From NCBI GenBank assembly GCA_016110215.1, contig JADWQD010000019.1, positions 434,001 to 498,000 on the forward strand: a stretch of 64,000 bases of DNA. The letters are read 5' to 3'. Source of the DNA: Capronia americana (Eukaryota; Ascomycota; Eurotiomycetes; Chaetothyriales; Herpotrichiellaceae). Below the pieces are notes generated by a model. It was not told where the DNA came from. It was given only the letters and a program-made list of their open reading frames with translations, and did not search any database. This document shows, piece by piece, positions 1 to 12,980 of the stretch. The translations under genes and the position numbers were made by a program. Position 1 is the stretch's first letter. The number at the start of each line of letters is the position of its first letter.

Positions 1-625
1 GTGAGCTGCACGTGATGTGACGGTGAAGGTAGCTGAAAAGTTTTATCAGCCAAATTCACCCAGCATGCCGTCAGTCTTGGAGATGTCGCCATCTGACAAT
101 GCTCAGAGCTGTGACGATGGTAGACTCACTGATTTTCTCCAAACAAGATACAGTGCCGATACAGTCGCTGAATTGGTAGCTGAAATACGATTTTAAACCT
201 GTCTTAAATGCTAGACACGAGCTGCAATGCTGGGCAGATCACTTTCCAATCCGCACACCCGAAAAATACGAAATCCGATGAAAGGATGCCGGAATACTAA
301 TACACAGGTAATGTACTCGGTATAATTGGGGAAAGTCAGAAATACAAGTCCAGTTAAAGATCAAGCTGGGGAATGCTTGGTGAGAAAAGGACAGCTGGCC
401 CAGGAAAACTGATGTCTGGCACGTTCCGGACCAGTCAAATGTCGTGCTAAGGATGGGAAAAGGGGCGAGACGGCCGAACACGGACACAACACTTGGGCCA
501 ACTTGAAACAACATAGGATTCTCGGGATCAGAAATATTGATACGTGGATATATGCCGCATGAATGGGGCTACATATACCGCTAGACGATCCTATGATCTC
601 TATCGCATTAGGTTGATACGATGGC

Positions 626-3400
626 TCAGCTGAAATCATCGTCAGCGCCTCTACCCGGGCCAGCTTCAATAGCCATCACCCTTGACACCAACTCCTTCGT
701 CTCTCGTGCAATTCTGAACGCAAGAGGTGGTAGCTGCTGCACAATCTCTTTCCCGGCCGGGGATTCGTTGCTGATCTGCGACATCTGCTCCCGGCAGTTT
801 TGCAGAATCGACACAATGGGCTCTGACTTCTCCCTAAGTGTCATTTGGTACGAGGAAGGCTCATTGCCCGTTCTGTCCACTGAATTGACAACGTTCTCAA
901 TCGTGGCGGAGATGGTCGCCATGTGAAGTTGAATGGTAGGCATGGCATCGTCATTTCGAACCGAATCAACCAAGGAGGTGATGGACTGGACGAGTCCGTC
1001 CGTTTGATCTTCGAGATACATCTGTAGATAGTTAGTGTCAAGTCCCCTTCACTTCTGCACTGGACTCACCTTGAGATCCTCGAGATCGGCCTCCTCCTGG
1101 CTGGTTGCGTAGCCTGCCTTAATTCCTAACCCAGCACCGTTGGCGTAGTTGGAATTATTCCGCAGGTGCGAAATGGAACCGCTCCGATTCGGGGCATTTC
1201 TGCTCGCGGACGGCGTGCTCAGAGCACTGTAAATGCTCTCGATCTCGCTCCGCCTTCTGAGTGTCTCGGCGATATCGAAATATCCATTGCCCTGTAGAGA
1301 CTCCGTCTTTGGCTCGTCGTCATCACCCAGTTCCCCGGCAGGCGTAGGCCGGATCTTCGCCGTATGAAGCAAATCAACCACAGCGGCCGTCAGATGCGAG
1401 GCTGCTGCGTCCAGAAGACTGACGGGCGAGAGTCCACTTGCAGACGCGAAATTCTTGGAGGCTGTGATGAGATTGTTTGCTGTTGCCGACACCTTACTCT
1501 TGAGCTTACTCCTCCGCTTGCTCATGTCATCGTCCTTTGCTGCTGCTGAGCCAGACTCGATGTCAGATGTAATTCCGCGCACTGCCAATACCACTACTTT
1601 CATGTGATCGAGCACAGCGGCCGGGTTGTCGGACCTGGCGATCTGGAGCAGCTCATCAATAGCAATCTGGAATCTCGTGACATGGACATCCTTGACCAGG
1701 CCGTCGCGGTCTTGGAGAGCAATGGCGTGTTGACTGGCGTTGGTTCGGGCAATATTGAGGCCGAGAGAGCTCGCACGCACACTCCTAAGTTGCGCCTTGG
1801 CTCTGACATACCGGCTTTTCCAGTTCTTGACTTCGTCTTCAAGCTTGTGCACTTCTGCTTGCAACCTTTCCTCCTTTTCAAAATTGCCTCCGCCAGATTC
1901 TGTCAAGGCCCTCATTTCCTCTAGGTATGCCTGACCTTGTCGGCTCACTTCGTTGGTTAGCTGTTGCTGTTGTGCCAGCTGTTCTTGCAGAATCCCGTGA
2001 TCCTGATCGAGTTTGAGGTATTTCGTCTTCCAGAGCACATTCTCGCCGCTGTAGTGTGGCTGCTCGGCTCTCAGCTTCTCGATCTCGTCCTTGAGCGACT
2101 TATTCAAGTTTTCTGCTTCCTCCAACTTTTTTTCCAGGTCCTGTTTTGTTATGACCCATTCTTCGCCCTGGCGCTTCAATTGATTAAGTTCCGCATCCTT
2201 GAGTTCCAGATTGGACTCCAACCTAGAAACCTTGTCCTGGAGCTCCGTCAATGCCGGCGGGTTGGGTTTCGTGGAATTCGTGCTCACGCCACTCTGCGAT
2301 GTGGCGGCGGTATCTCTATCACTTCTGGGGCTGGCAAGGGAGCTTTCGAGGCCAAAAGCATCGCTTGACCTGTCATACTTCGAATCCGCCGTCTGAGAAT
2401 CGTCCTCATCCTCGACCATCGTACTTTTATTGGGTGTGATCGTGTTGCTTTGAAACTGCTTGGGCATTGGTCTTCCAAGGTCCGCAAGTGAAGGAGGATT
2501 CTCAAACTGTGGAAGACTTGACACTGAATCTTGTCTTTGAGAGTAGCCTTGTGCGCCTGAGCCGCCGAAAGTCTGGGCCCGAGATGGGAGTCCGAAGCCA
2601 TTTGGTTGAGGAGGACCATCTCTTGATGAGGGAGCCGGACCCCTAGACTGAGAACGCGAACTGTCCCTCCTTCCCCCATCAGGCCGCTGGAATTGCGGGA
2701 ACCGGCGTTCCAGCTCGCAGAAGACGTCCGTGGAGAGGTCGCGGAACCTGGGCGTCTGCAGAGAGGAGAGCTTTTGTCTGGCCTGATTTCGCTTCTCGTG
2801 AAAGTCCTGTCGTGGCTGTAGGAAAGGAGGCACATTTTGTTGGCGGGGCGGACGACCTGGAAGCGGTGCTAAGGCCTGCCTCCGCTGCAACTCGTCAAAG
2901 ACATCGGTACTAAGTTCGTGAAACTGGACAGGCGACAATCGCAATAGCTTATCCCGAGCCTTGTTAGGGCGAGGAGGAGCCTGAGAGGCGCCCTTCAGGA
3001 AGCTTTTCAGGACGGTATAATGTTGAAATAATTCCGCCTCCATCCGCCTGTATTTTCTACTCTGCTCGTCCGAAATCGTGCCATCGCTCGAGCGGGAATT
3101 AGCAATCGAACCAGCGCGAGAGGAACCACGAGACCCGGACTCTGAAGGGCGACGTTGTCCTAGGGGATCGAGCTGGGGAGGTGCAAAGTTCGCGCCGCCA
3201 GGACCGTTGGGAGGGCGCGTGTAGGGGGGGAGAGGTTTCGAGGAACCGAATTCATCCGCAGGCGCGTTAAGAGGCTGAACTGGAAATGGGCCATCGTTCC
3301 GCGACAGCTGGTTGTAATTGTTGACGCCCGACCATTCGCTGGCGGTTGAGACTGGTGAAAGGTCGGGTGCTCGAGGGAGAGGGGGCAAGGCGGCCTGCAT
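626..3400 (-). CDS. spa2: Spa2-like polarity scaffold protein
   Basis: Cytoplasmic scaffold of the polarisome, which in fungi gathers formin and MAPK components at hyphal tips. Two exons, 3400-1070 and 1021-626, are joined across a 48-bp intron (donor gtgagt, acceptor ctacag, phase 0), giving 908 residues. Two tandem Spa2-homology (GIT/SHD) repeats lie at about residues 145-175 and 203-233; both carry the L-S-T-D-V-F-x-E-L core. A long coiled coil follows at about 385-450. The C-terminal exon encodes a helical segment typical of the Spa2 C-terminal domain. The N-terminal 100 residues are Pro/Ser-rich and probably disordered. The start is the first ATG of the open frame. The two repeats make the family assignment secure; the polarisome role is from the family. 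Confidence 0.93.
1022..1069 (-). other. Intron of spa2
   Basis: A 48-bp GT-AG intron with a tgacactaac branch-like sequence. Removing it joins DLK to MYLEDQ in frame. Read through, the upstream frame would stop after six more codons. Confidence 0.9.
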
Positions 3401-4589
3401 CGTGCAGACTCATCGACTTGAACAGTCAAGATTCGGACAGGAGGGAGGTCAGGTAGACTGTGCTGCAGTCTCTTTGCTTGTGCCGGAGGGAGGTATGTGA
3501 GGCACGAAACGTAACAGGGTCGGTAGCGGTGCGACGGGTCAAAGAGCGGACGAGGGCAGATGGCCAGTGCGGAGGCGCGGCTGGAATCGGCGCTCTCTGG
3601 GATGCTGTATCCTCCAAAGGGCAGTCCGGACTGTCCAGCAGACGGCGATGCGTGTAAACGAGTGTGGTGTTGATCAATGCAATTAAGAGGAAGGGAGACG
3701 GCAGCGTGTAGGCATTGAAGCGAATTCGGGGGGAGTGCGACTGTGGTGCAGCAATAGTCTGTCTCCAAAAAGCGCAGGCTCGACAGTGGGCTCACTGGCC
3801 TGATGACTTGCAGCCAATTGTTGGAACAGTACGAGCCCATTGTCCGTGGCAGAACCGGATCAAGTGACCGACTCTTTATGTACGTATGTACTCCGTATGC
3901 CCTCCCCCTTACCTCTACAATACTCAAGCTGCCCTACGGGGACTTGCACACTCATTGCTGCATAAAACGAACCAGCCCGTTGTGCGCCGCCTCTGCTCTC
4001 CAGAACATCTGTACCGGATCTAAAACTTTTTTGACCCCTTACTGACCCAGTCCAATACAACCCAGATCCACTGATCTGGCGCGCCGGCAGAATCTCCACT
4101 ATCAAACAAGAACCCGCGACACTCAAGCCTCGATGCTCCCTGAATGGTCAACCCCTGCTCCATCCCCGATTCTTCAGGCTTCGTTGGCGCTAAACGAACC
4201 ACAAATTGCACGCCTATGGCGCATTGCCGCTTGGAGGCGTCTACAAAAGATGTGCTCTCGGATTGCCACCAGTGAAGACATTCAACACGCTTCCAGAACA
4301 CCAAATGCAAGAGAACGGTGACAGTAGCTAATGATGATCGCTCATCTTCTCTATCGTGTACTGCAATGTTGTACAAAATTCGCCAGAATTACTCTCGGCG
4401 CACCTCTCCCACGAGAGATGGAAGCGCGCACCTTTCTTCAGTCATTACGCCTTTCCCAAATTTGCGGTCATGGTGATCAATCACAGCCACTGGCTGGTCG
4501 ACTCGTGGCCCCAACAACCGAACTCCGCGTGCTAATTGCCCATATGTAAAATGTTGGTGAGCTGTACAACTGTTTCCCTATTCACAATT
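3401..4589. other. Intergenic region between spa2 and hmgR
   Basis: About 1.2 kb containing the spa2 promoter and the 3' region of the HMG-CoA reductase gene. Short open frames exist on both strands, but none has a recognisable domain or splice pattern. A gtatgtactccgta motif occurs at 3884-3897 and recurs at 28971-28984. Confidence 0.6.
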
Positions 4590-7500
4590 TCATTTGCCGT
4601 TCGTCATCTTGAGGGAGGCTGGTATTGATGGTCCGTTTTGTGCTCGAAGAAAGGGCTCAACCGCCGCCGAGACAGGCGTTGTGGCACGAGTAGGCACCGC
4701 GCTACGGTTATGCGCCATGTGTGCTCTTACCAGGTGACCCGCTGCAAGAGCACTGCAGAGACTGAGCTCGCCAGCGAGAACTCCTGCGGCAACGATTCTG
4801 GCCAACTTCCGAGCATTGTCGCCTGGATTCGTCGGGTGTGACCCTCGCACTCCAAGCATCTCGAGCATGGATGATTGGGCCTCCAAAATGGTGCCTCCGC
4901 CAATGGTGCCAACCTCAATTGAAGGCATCGACACGCTGATCTGGAGGTTTCCGTTGACGCTGTTCACGTGTCAGTTGCCGCACACTGGTATGGTTCACAT
5001 CAACTCACTTCTTCATGATAGTAATGCAGTTAGAGCTCTCGACGTTTTGCGCCGGATCCTGACCTGTGGCCAAGAAGATTGCCGTGACAATGTTCGAGGC
5101 GTGAGCGTTGAAACCTCCTATGCTTCCAGCCATCGCACTGCCGATCAGGTTCTTGGACACATTGAGTTCGACGAGTGCGTCCACGTCGCTCTTCAGAACA
5201 TTGCGAACCACGTCTCCTGGAATGATAGCCTCGGCGACAACGGATTTCCCCCGTCCATCGATCCAGTTCACTGCTGCGGGCTTTTTGTCGGTGCAGTAGT
5301 TGCCCGAGATGGTGATTGTCGACATATCATCAAAGCCACAGTCGGTCGCCATGACGGACAAAGCTTTCTCCACGCCCTTTGAGATCATATTCATACCCAT
5401 CGCATCACCGGTAGTCGTCTTGAACCGGATGTACAGATACGTCCCAGCCATGGCCGTCTTCATGGACTGTAGTCGAGCAAATCGGCTGGTGGAATTGAAT
5501 GCTTCGCGCATCCTCCGCTGGCCATCATCCGAATCGAGCCACACTTTTGCTTCGCCGGCTCTGACCAGGCTAGGAAAGGCAACGCACGGTCCCCGGGTCA
5601 TGCCATCACCAGTAACCACGGTCACGGCTCCTCCTCCGGCGTTGATCGCCTTGCAACCACGGCTAGTACTTGCTACCAACACCCCCTCAGTCGTGGCCAT
5701 TGGTAAGAAATACTGCTGGCCATCAATTATGAGGGGCCCAGCAACACCGAGGGGAAGAGGCAGATAGCCGATGACATTCTCACAGCAGGCGCCATGTACG
5801 AGCTCGTAGTTGTAGTCTTTGTACGGAGTTTTCGAGATTTCCAGGCCGGATGCCACATGTTTCGTCGTCGGGGTACGTGACACAACGGCTCTTCGGACCT
5901 TCACCGCTCGCACAAATGCTTCGCGCCTGCTCATAACTTCCGGGTTTTCCAAAGTTTTTTCGATAGCATAGCCGGGGATCTTGCCCTTTAGCGACAAGTC
6001 GATCAATTCTTCATCGGTCAGATAGGCGGCCTTCTTCTCTTTGAGCATCTGCTCCCGTTCCGCCGCTGTCCTCTCAGACGTAGCAGGCGCAGTGAGAGTG
6101 GATCTTCGAGGCCTTGGTGTCACGGGCAGCTCAAGTTCAGGTGCTTTTTGTGCGGCTGGTGAACTTGTGGTGGATTGTGGCTCCTTCAAGCTCCAGCGTG
6201 CGGCGTTAAAAAGGTATCCGTTCAATATTAGACTCAGAGTGAGAGCAATCAAAACCCACTTGCTGAGAACAGGGTCTTCGAGGCTACTCAACACGCCTTC
6301 GATCACGCGTCCACCCACAACGTTCAAAAACTGATCGGTATAGTCCGAATCGAAGAAACCTAGGTCGTCCGGGGTGTCCGCACGGTGAAGGGAGGGATAG
6401 TCCAGCTCATACTTGATGGGAGGAAGCACGGTGACGTAGATCTCCCGCTTCTGACTCTTAGCAGTCACATAGATGGCATCCAGGCCATTTTCGGCAACTT
6501 TGAATGGGTCAATTGGGGCAGGAGTCAGGACGCTTGGCATGGCAGCACCTGGCGCTTTGGCTGTTCGGAACGGGATGGTGCAAAGGTTGACCAGGTTGAT
6601 AATGACAAACCCAGTGACCATCCATATCTTGAATTTGGGCACACTGTTGGCCTTTATCTTCTGGCCGAAGATGTTGAATCCTGCTGCTTGACCGGACTGT
6701 CCAGTGGGCCAGTCGTTGTTCGTGGCCACGTCTTCGGCAACACGTTGGTTGATGCCGTCCTCTTCGAGAGCTTTGCGGAGGGCGACATGGCGTTTAATGC
6801 GGTTGATCTCCAGCTTGATGCAAAGGATGGTCGCGTAGAAAGTGAACAGGAGGAGACAGTCAAACACCAAGATCCATGCCGCTAGAAAGCAGAATTGTCG
6901 AAGACCACCCTGAATGCCTGAGGCTGCTCCGACGATAAGAATCGCGATCTCAATAGCGTAGTCGCGCACGATCTCAAACCCAGTCTCCCTGACCGCAATC
7001 CGTATCGCGTCTTGGATCGAGCCGGGAGAATTGGGAGCGACCACTGGACCATTAGCACTGCCGTTCCCAGAGCCGTTTTCCAGGATTCGCCGATTCTTAT
7101 CGTAGGAGGCAGACAAAACAGCTTTTGTGAGAATGATCGACTTCTCAAAGCCCACTGTTACCACGAGGAAAGGCAATCCTTCTGACAACAAGACCATGTT
7201 GATTGGAACACCAAGTTTCGTTGTAGTCACCAGTCCAAACAAGAAGGCGAACAGGCTGGAGAACAAGACCGATACAGCCAGCCAAGCATTGGAGCCGAGA
7301 CGTTTCATGGAGACGAACAGCGAGAGAAAGGTGAGGTGCATCGACAGGTAGCCAAGAGACATTATAATGATGTCCAGCGTTTCGGCATGCTTGAGCAAGT
7401 CGACAAAGGAAGTCCATCCTTCCCGGAACCAGGTTGTGTAGGCCCCACGAGGTCCACTGCCATTCAGCCGAGCAGCTTTCATGAACCAGGAGGGTTGTCT

Positions 7501-8141
7501 TTGCTCATCCGAGAGCGCCTGCTGTGTAGGAAGCTCTTGTGCAGCTCTCAAGAAGTCGGCGAGTTCGGAGAAGGATGTGTAAAAGGCAAGGGAGGTGTCG
7601 TGCGATATCGGAGATAGCAAATTCGAGGTAGTTGGGATGTTGGTGGCCGTCACGTTGGCCGGAGTGGGAACGGCGGAGACCCCAGGCGCCAGCTGGTTCG
7701 AGGAAGAATCGGGAAAGACAAAAGTTGAGATCGCATAGTGGTCGGGACCCTGTCAATCCGGCCCTGTCAGTTCTGTCGTGTGTCCGCCCAGAAAGAACTT
7801 ACCAGCGAAACCTGAGGGACACTGGAGTCTTCTAGGAACTGCCATTTCCATGCCGTCTTCTCAGACAGCTCCAATGTCCTGCTCCCCTGTAAGAGAGCTT
7901 CCACATCCACTCTTCCATTGTGCTGGAGAGACTTGAGGCCGCTGTCGAACAGGCTCTCTTGCAACAGTCCCACGTAGGAGGTGCTCGCGAACAAAGCAAT
8001 TGCAACCACAGTGTGGATGGGATGCGCACATGCGAGGCTCGAAACGGCCAGAAGGTTAGAGGTAACCGTGCGGTTCAACCAGCCGTCGCTTTTGCCCAGG
8101 GAGCGAAGTTGTTTGGGGAGGAGATTTGAGCCTCGGACCAT
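4590..8141 (-). CDS. hmgR: HMG-CoA reductase with sterol-sensing domain
   Basis: Reduces HMG-CoA to mevalonate with NADPH, the committed step of ergosterol and isoprenoid synthesis, in the ER membrane. Three exons (8141-7803, 7749-5009, 4959-4590) give 1149 residues. Introns are 53 and 49 bp; the second restores the conserved MKNVNGNLQ junction. An N-terminal membrane region precedes a sterol-sensing domain (about 235-430, multiple hydrophobic helices). After a variable linker comes the catalytic domain, with ENVIGYLPLP (about 775), TTEGVLVAS with the catalytic Glu (about 800), the cofactor motif DAMGMNMISKG (about 895), GTIGGGT (about 1045) and a C-terminal HLVRAHMAHN histidine block. Length fits filamentous-fungal enzymes. 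No secondary-metabolite cluster genes flank it, so it is probably the housekeeping copy. Confidence 0.97.
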
Positions 8142-9098
8142 TGTGAGAGAATGCGACGAGGTCGAGGAGGGTAGGACGAAGGAAAATGATTGACGCCTAT
8201 CTTTCCATGCCCGAGAAGGTTGAACAACTCCTGCTTGTCACTTGTCAGTCGCATGGAACAAAGACATGGGCATCAAAAGTGCAGGAGTGCAAGTGGCGGT
8301 CAGGAGGGGATCCGTCAAAGGAAGCCGTCGCATACCAATATAGCTGCACAATTAGTGACTTCACGACTTTCCCAGCAGGTAGCGAGCAGTGTTGCGACGA
8401 TCAAGAACGAGTGGAGGATTGATGGGAACGACAGATAATTTTCGAGAGACAATAGGGATTAGGGATAGACTATGGCACAAAGCCATCAGCTCGAGGCAAC
8501 AAATCTCTTGCTTTGTGAAATTTCCAGCAGGCTTTCAATCGTCTCCAGTGTGCCCACCTGCGAGATTTCGGCTGTTTGGGGGCTCCATGCAACCAAACAA
8601 GGCTAGGAGACGAACCGAGGAGGCTAGGCATCGCGCTGCCGGCAGGTTTGGTGCCCGCGGCTGGCATCTCCGCTCGAGGTCCTGGCCCTCGCCACCCAAT
8701 CATTCGGCCCTGGAGATTTTCACCGCGATAACTGGTCGACCGTCGCGTGGGCCCATTCGGCATCTTGCTCCCAAGCAACCCCCAACCCGGTCTCCCACGT
8801 CCTCTCTATTCTCATCCCTTCTGTAAATACGCAATGTACCATGTAGTGCTGGGTACGATTACTGCCGCCCAGACAATCGTCATGACTTTCAGCAGGAGGC
8901 GCGGCAGACCCTTTTTTGGATCTGTACCTGCATATACGGACGTTCCACATAACCACCACCAACCAACTCGGGTTATTCGGTGCGGCCTTCAGCCTGCACA
9001 AGCTGAAAGGAACCAAGTTGTTTTAGTATTCGCCTGCCAGTCCTGGAATGCGAATTTCTTGAAAGTAGCATCCATATATGAGGTGCCCCGAAATTATG
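8142..9098. other. Intergenic region upstream of hmgR
   Basis: About 950 bp holding the promoter of HMG-CoA reductase and the 3' flank of the alpha/beta hydrolase. Open frames are short and show no family features. I see no RNA gene or repeat. Confidence 0.55.
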
Positions 9099-10361
9099 TC
9101 AGAGTTTCAGCTTTCTTTTGAAGAAATCGGCAGAAGCTGCATCTACACGTTTGGTCCTTTCAACAAACTCAGGGGGCACGTTTTGAGCATCGACTGGTGC
9201 ATCTGACTGTCTCTGACGCTCTTGTTCAAGCCAACGTTGCCAGAACTTTTTGATCCATGTGGTGACCGCCTCTGCTGTCTTTCTGGGCACGAACAGCGCA
9301 AGCGAATGCCCGCCGTCGACGAATATCTGCTCAATCTGATTCTTTCGACGGCCGAGGGCATCGGCAGACGCCATGACACGCTTCCTGTAGCCCTCATCGC
9401 TGACAAAGCTGCCTCTCGTCTCCCACAGGAACAATAGCGGGCAATTCAAAGTTGCCAGTGCCTTCTTTCCGACGTCACCCTGCGCGGCATAGAACCCAGG
9501 AGGCCAATTCGCATCCTCTCCTCTCGTGGCGTAGTCCTCGTTCTCCGGAAATCCCGAGAGTGGCGGTGACGGGCGCAAGAAGTAAGAGACTGTCTGGACG
9601 GGCGGGGTGATCAACTCCACCCTTCCGTCTTCCAGGTCGCGATAATCGTATCTCAGAATCTGCTGCAGAACTCGTGGATCATATGCCTTCCACATTCTGG
9701 CTCGAGCAACTGACTCTACCAAGGCAGCACGATTGGCATAGTATCGCTTCCTCCTTGCCAAACTCGGGGCTGCTGCGCCTCCCGTAACCAGTACATCGCC
9801 TTTGCTCTCCAAGCTGGCACGAACATGATGCCATCCGTTCTCGAATATCGGTTCACTCAAAATCAGACCTTGGAACAGTCGAGGATTAAAAGCAGCCGCC
9901 ATCGTCAGCACGGCACCTCCCCAACTCTGACCAAACCCGACCAGTGGCGGCCGCATCTCCGCTTGGAAGTGATTGACCATCTGTGTAATGTCTCTTGACG
10001 CGTCGTACCAGTGTGGCTCATCGCCTATCTCGTCTTGATTCAACAGGAACGATTGTCCCGAGGAAGCTATGTCCATGGCCCATATCGCCCGGACCGGAGG
10101 TAGCCCCGGTTGACAAAGCAGATCCCACATGAAAGGCTCGTATGACTCCTTATTGTCGCCTGGAGGCTGCCCATGTTGGACGATGAGAGTAATGGCATAA
10201 TCATCGTCCGAAAGATGCGTCGGTGTAGCGGGAATATATTGTTTCACATGGAGTCGCAGTCGAGATTTCTGTGGATCGCGCACTCCTCTTCGATATCCCC
10301 GCGGGTGTGATGCTGCAATAACATGCTCTTTGACGGTCCACGATGGCTGAAATCCTGCCAT
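9099..10361 (-). CDS. Alpha/beta hydrolase, AKT2/Lpx1-like
   Basis: Serine hydrolase of the alpha/beta fold, 420 residues, single exon. The nucleophile elbow is GQSWG inside VGFGQSWGGA. Asp and His follow in the C-terminal half; the HSLALF block at the end probably supplies the catalytic His. The N-terminal FQPSWTVKEHV and the Y-EP-W-DLL pattern resemble fungal peroxisomal hydrolases related to AKT2 and yeast Lpx1. The C-terminus is KRKLKL. LKL is close to, but not, a canonical peroxisomal PTS1, so location is uncertain. The open frame extends 16 codons upstream without an ATG, so I start at the first ATG (10361). Substrate unknown; related genes include toxin-cluster members, but no cluster is visible here. 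Confidence 0.85.
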   Translation of the reverse strand: MAGFQPSWTVKEHVIAASHPRGYRRGVRDPQKSRLRLHVKQYIPATPTHLSDDDYAITLIVQHGQPPGDNKESYEPFMWDLLCQPGLPPVRAIWAMDIASSGQSFLLNQDEIGDEPHWYDASRDITQMVNHFQAEMRPPLVGFGQSWGGAVLTMAAAFNPRLFQGLILSEPIFENGWHHVRASLESKGDVLVTGGAAAPSLARRKRYYANRAALVESVARARMWKAYDPRVLQQILRYDYRDLEDGRVELITPPVQTVSYFLRPSPPLSGFPENEDYATRGEDANWPPGFYAAQGDVGKKALATLNCPLLFLWETRGSFVSDEGYRKRVMASADALGRRKNQIEQIFVDGGHSLALFVPRKTAEAVTTWIKKFWQRWLEQERQRQSDAPVDAQNVPPEFVERTKRVDAASADFFKRKLKL

Positions 10362-11289
10362 TGATTGAATCTTGCGACAGGTACAGCGAGGAAGTAAGAC
10401 GCGACGCACTCGGCGCGGACGGCGAACTTAAATACGACATCATCAGCAGTGGCAGATGTCGACTTACCTGCTGTGGGCCTGAGGGGCCCTCTTCGCTCTC
10501 CTACGTAGCACATGTATCGGCCTGAGAGGTAAGTCCTCACACTGTATGACCAATGCTCATCTCATGTCAGAAGTTGCAGTGAAGCACTTACCTTATCAAT
10601 AGTTGGGTCATCGGGCCATTGTCAAGAAAAGCAGTTGAAGACGACGTTTGCTCCGAGCCCTAATGGTCATAGCCGAAGATTCTCCTCGGTTACATCCGGC
10701 TTCACATACTAACACCGTTCGTTATTACCGTCCAGGCCTTCGAAAGCAATTAGATGGTTCCGAAGCGCTTACACACGCTTGGGCAACGTATCAAGCTTTC
10801 ATCCGATATCCGGTTGTGTACGCCTTTCCAAAAACCCCGATTCCGGATGGGCCTCATTTGGCAAATATTCAACTCCACATGGTGTTGCGCTCTCGATCGG
10901 TTACGAGTCGAGTACATAGAGATCTGGTAATTAACCTTAAATAGAAGGTTGCCCTCCTTCTCGACGGCACTCTATCTCGCCAAGAGGAGGTAAATCCACG
11001 CCCTGCGCAACCCCCTCCCCTACCATACCCACCACGTCCAACGTCAAGCCAATCCTCGTGTCTCTACCGGGTGAGAACTAAGCATACCATGGCCCGAGCA
11101 ATGCCAGACAGCATCGCCTTCGACGCATTTATGTATCCATAGCCAACTGTCGCGGTGATTGTCATCGTTTCCAGACTCGATAGGGGCACCTCAGCCCAAT
11201 CGATTCATGTCTCTACAACGCTCAGGAGCTCTTCTTCAGAGTATCTCTGCCATTCAATCGCCCTTAAGTCGTCCCGTTCTTCATCTCGT
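10362..11289. other. Intergenic region
   Basis: Contains the promoter of the alpha/beta hydrolase and the 3' flank of the sugar carrier. Only short open frames of no recognisable family are present. Confidence 0.5.
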
Positions 11290-12980
11290 TCATGCTTTGC
11301 TCTCTCGCAGCTCCTCGACATGTGCAGTCTCGGCAGTCTTCCGCTCGCCCAATTCCTTCCCCATCGCCTCCGCCGCGTAACTCTCGACGTTTGCACAGAC
11401 ATAATGCTTGAATTTCCTGGCCGGAACCCTGGCTTCAAACATCTCGTGAATCTCCTCTAGTGTCCGATCTCGTGTTTCCGGGAGGAAGAACCACGTAAAC
11501 ACCACGCAGACCATATTGGCTCCAAACCAAATGTAGCCGTATTTTGGGCCCCAATTGAACTTCGCCGGATTGATGAAATACGGCGCCGAAAACGTCGCCG
11601 CCCAGTTACCCAGGAAGTTCAGTGCCGTTGCTAAACCGAATGTGAAAGCTCGGAGCTGGTTGTTGACATACTCGCCTCCAAGGAGCCAGGCATAAGGCGC
11701 GTATGAAACGTACGCGAACGTGAACAGGGCGATGAACGCCACAACAACCTTTCCTGTTGTTTCAGTACCGGGTGCCTTTGTCCACACAATGGCCGGAACG
11801 AGCTGGCAGATTCCACATGCTGTGATTCCCACCAACATCACCGTGCGCCGGTCGACCAGGCGCACAAAGAAGATGCTGGCCAAAACACCGATCAAACCCA
11901 TGCAGGTGACCATCACAGAGTACGCGAAGGGCTGCTTCACGCCGGCGATCTGGAGATAGAAAGTCGTGAAAATATTCAACCAAGATGATCTGTTGTCGTC
12001 GTTAGGTCAAGAAAACCGCGAACTGGCGCAAATTTGAGACGTACCCGTTGGCCGAGTGGAAACAGACGACAGCGATAGAGAGCAGTGTCCGGCGCAAGTT
12101 TGTACCCCGCCACATCTCCACGAACAAGGCTTTCTTGTTTTGCTCCAGCTGCTGGCGCGTGGACTGTCGGATCTCATTCAGTTCCGCCTGAAACTCGAGC
12201 TCGTCGATGTGCGGGTTTCGAAGTTTCCGTAGCGAAGCCTCTGCTGCCTCCTCCTTGCGCTGTGTCATCAACCATCTCGGAGATTCAGGAGCGAAGAAGA
12301 ACAAGAGCACAGACTGGAGAGTGGGCGCCACGAAGAAAATCGCCAATGGGATCTGATACGCCGCTCGGTTATCCATGCTGTGAGTACCGTAGTCGACGCT
12401 CGCTCCTACAATCGAACCAATGGATAGCATGATCTGGTACACGGCGAATGCAATCCCCCGGAGGTGAGCGGGCGCGGCTTCGTGGACGTACAGCTGGCTG
12501 AACGTGAGGTACCACCCTACAGAGACACCTGGGACGGTCAGGACGAGATGGAATGGGAGTGTATGTTGGAACCTTACCCAGAACAATTCGAGCAACGTAG
12601 AGCGCTGCCTTGCTAGTAGTTCCCAGCTGAATCGCCGTGGCAACGAAATTGAGAAGGGCTGCCGCCCACAGGCCGTGCCTCCTCCCAAACTTGGAGCTGA
12701 ACGGGCCCACCATGAGCGAGGAGAGGAACGTGCCGATGGTCATCAGCGACGAGATGAGCTGCTGCACGGTCGGATCGATGTTCCATCTCCCCAAGTCCTC
12801 CGAGTAGTAGCCAAAGACCTCCAAAAAGCCAGGCATGGACAAGAAGCCACCGACGAGCGCATAATCAAGCCCATACTGAAACGTCGATAGCGTTGCTATG
12901 GCGCAGATGACGAGGCATTTGGCATGGCTTCGCACATCGAGCTTCAGAGGATTCGCGGATATAGGAGCACCGCCGACCAT
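11290..12980 (-). CDS. MFS sugar transporter (HXT/alpha-glucoside type)
   Basis: Plasma-membrane sugar:proton symporter family, 528 residues with about 12 predicted membrane helices. Three exons: 12980-12578, 12528-12045 and 11989-11290. The introns are 49 bp (phase 1) and 55 bp (phase 2). Signature blocks are FGRRHGL after helix 2, PESPRWLM before the central cytosolic loop, and PETRDRTLEEIHEMFE after helix 12, which is the sugar-porter C-terminal motif. FGLDYALVGGFLSMPGF at the N-terminus resembles maltose/alpha-glucoside permeases more than simple hexose carriers, but the substrate cannot be fixed from sequence. Confidence 0.9.

Noticed and set aside
3160..3927. 255-codon minus-strand frame overlapping the spa2 5' end
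   Set aside because: It is out of frame with spa2, has no domain, and its downstream half lies inside the secure spa2 reading frame.
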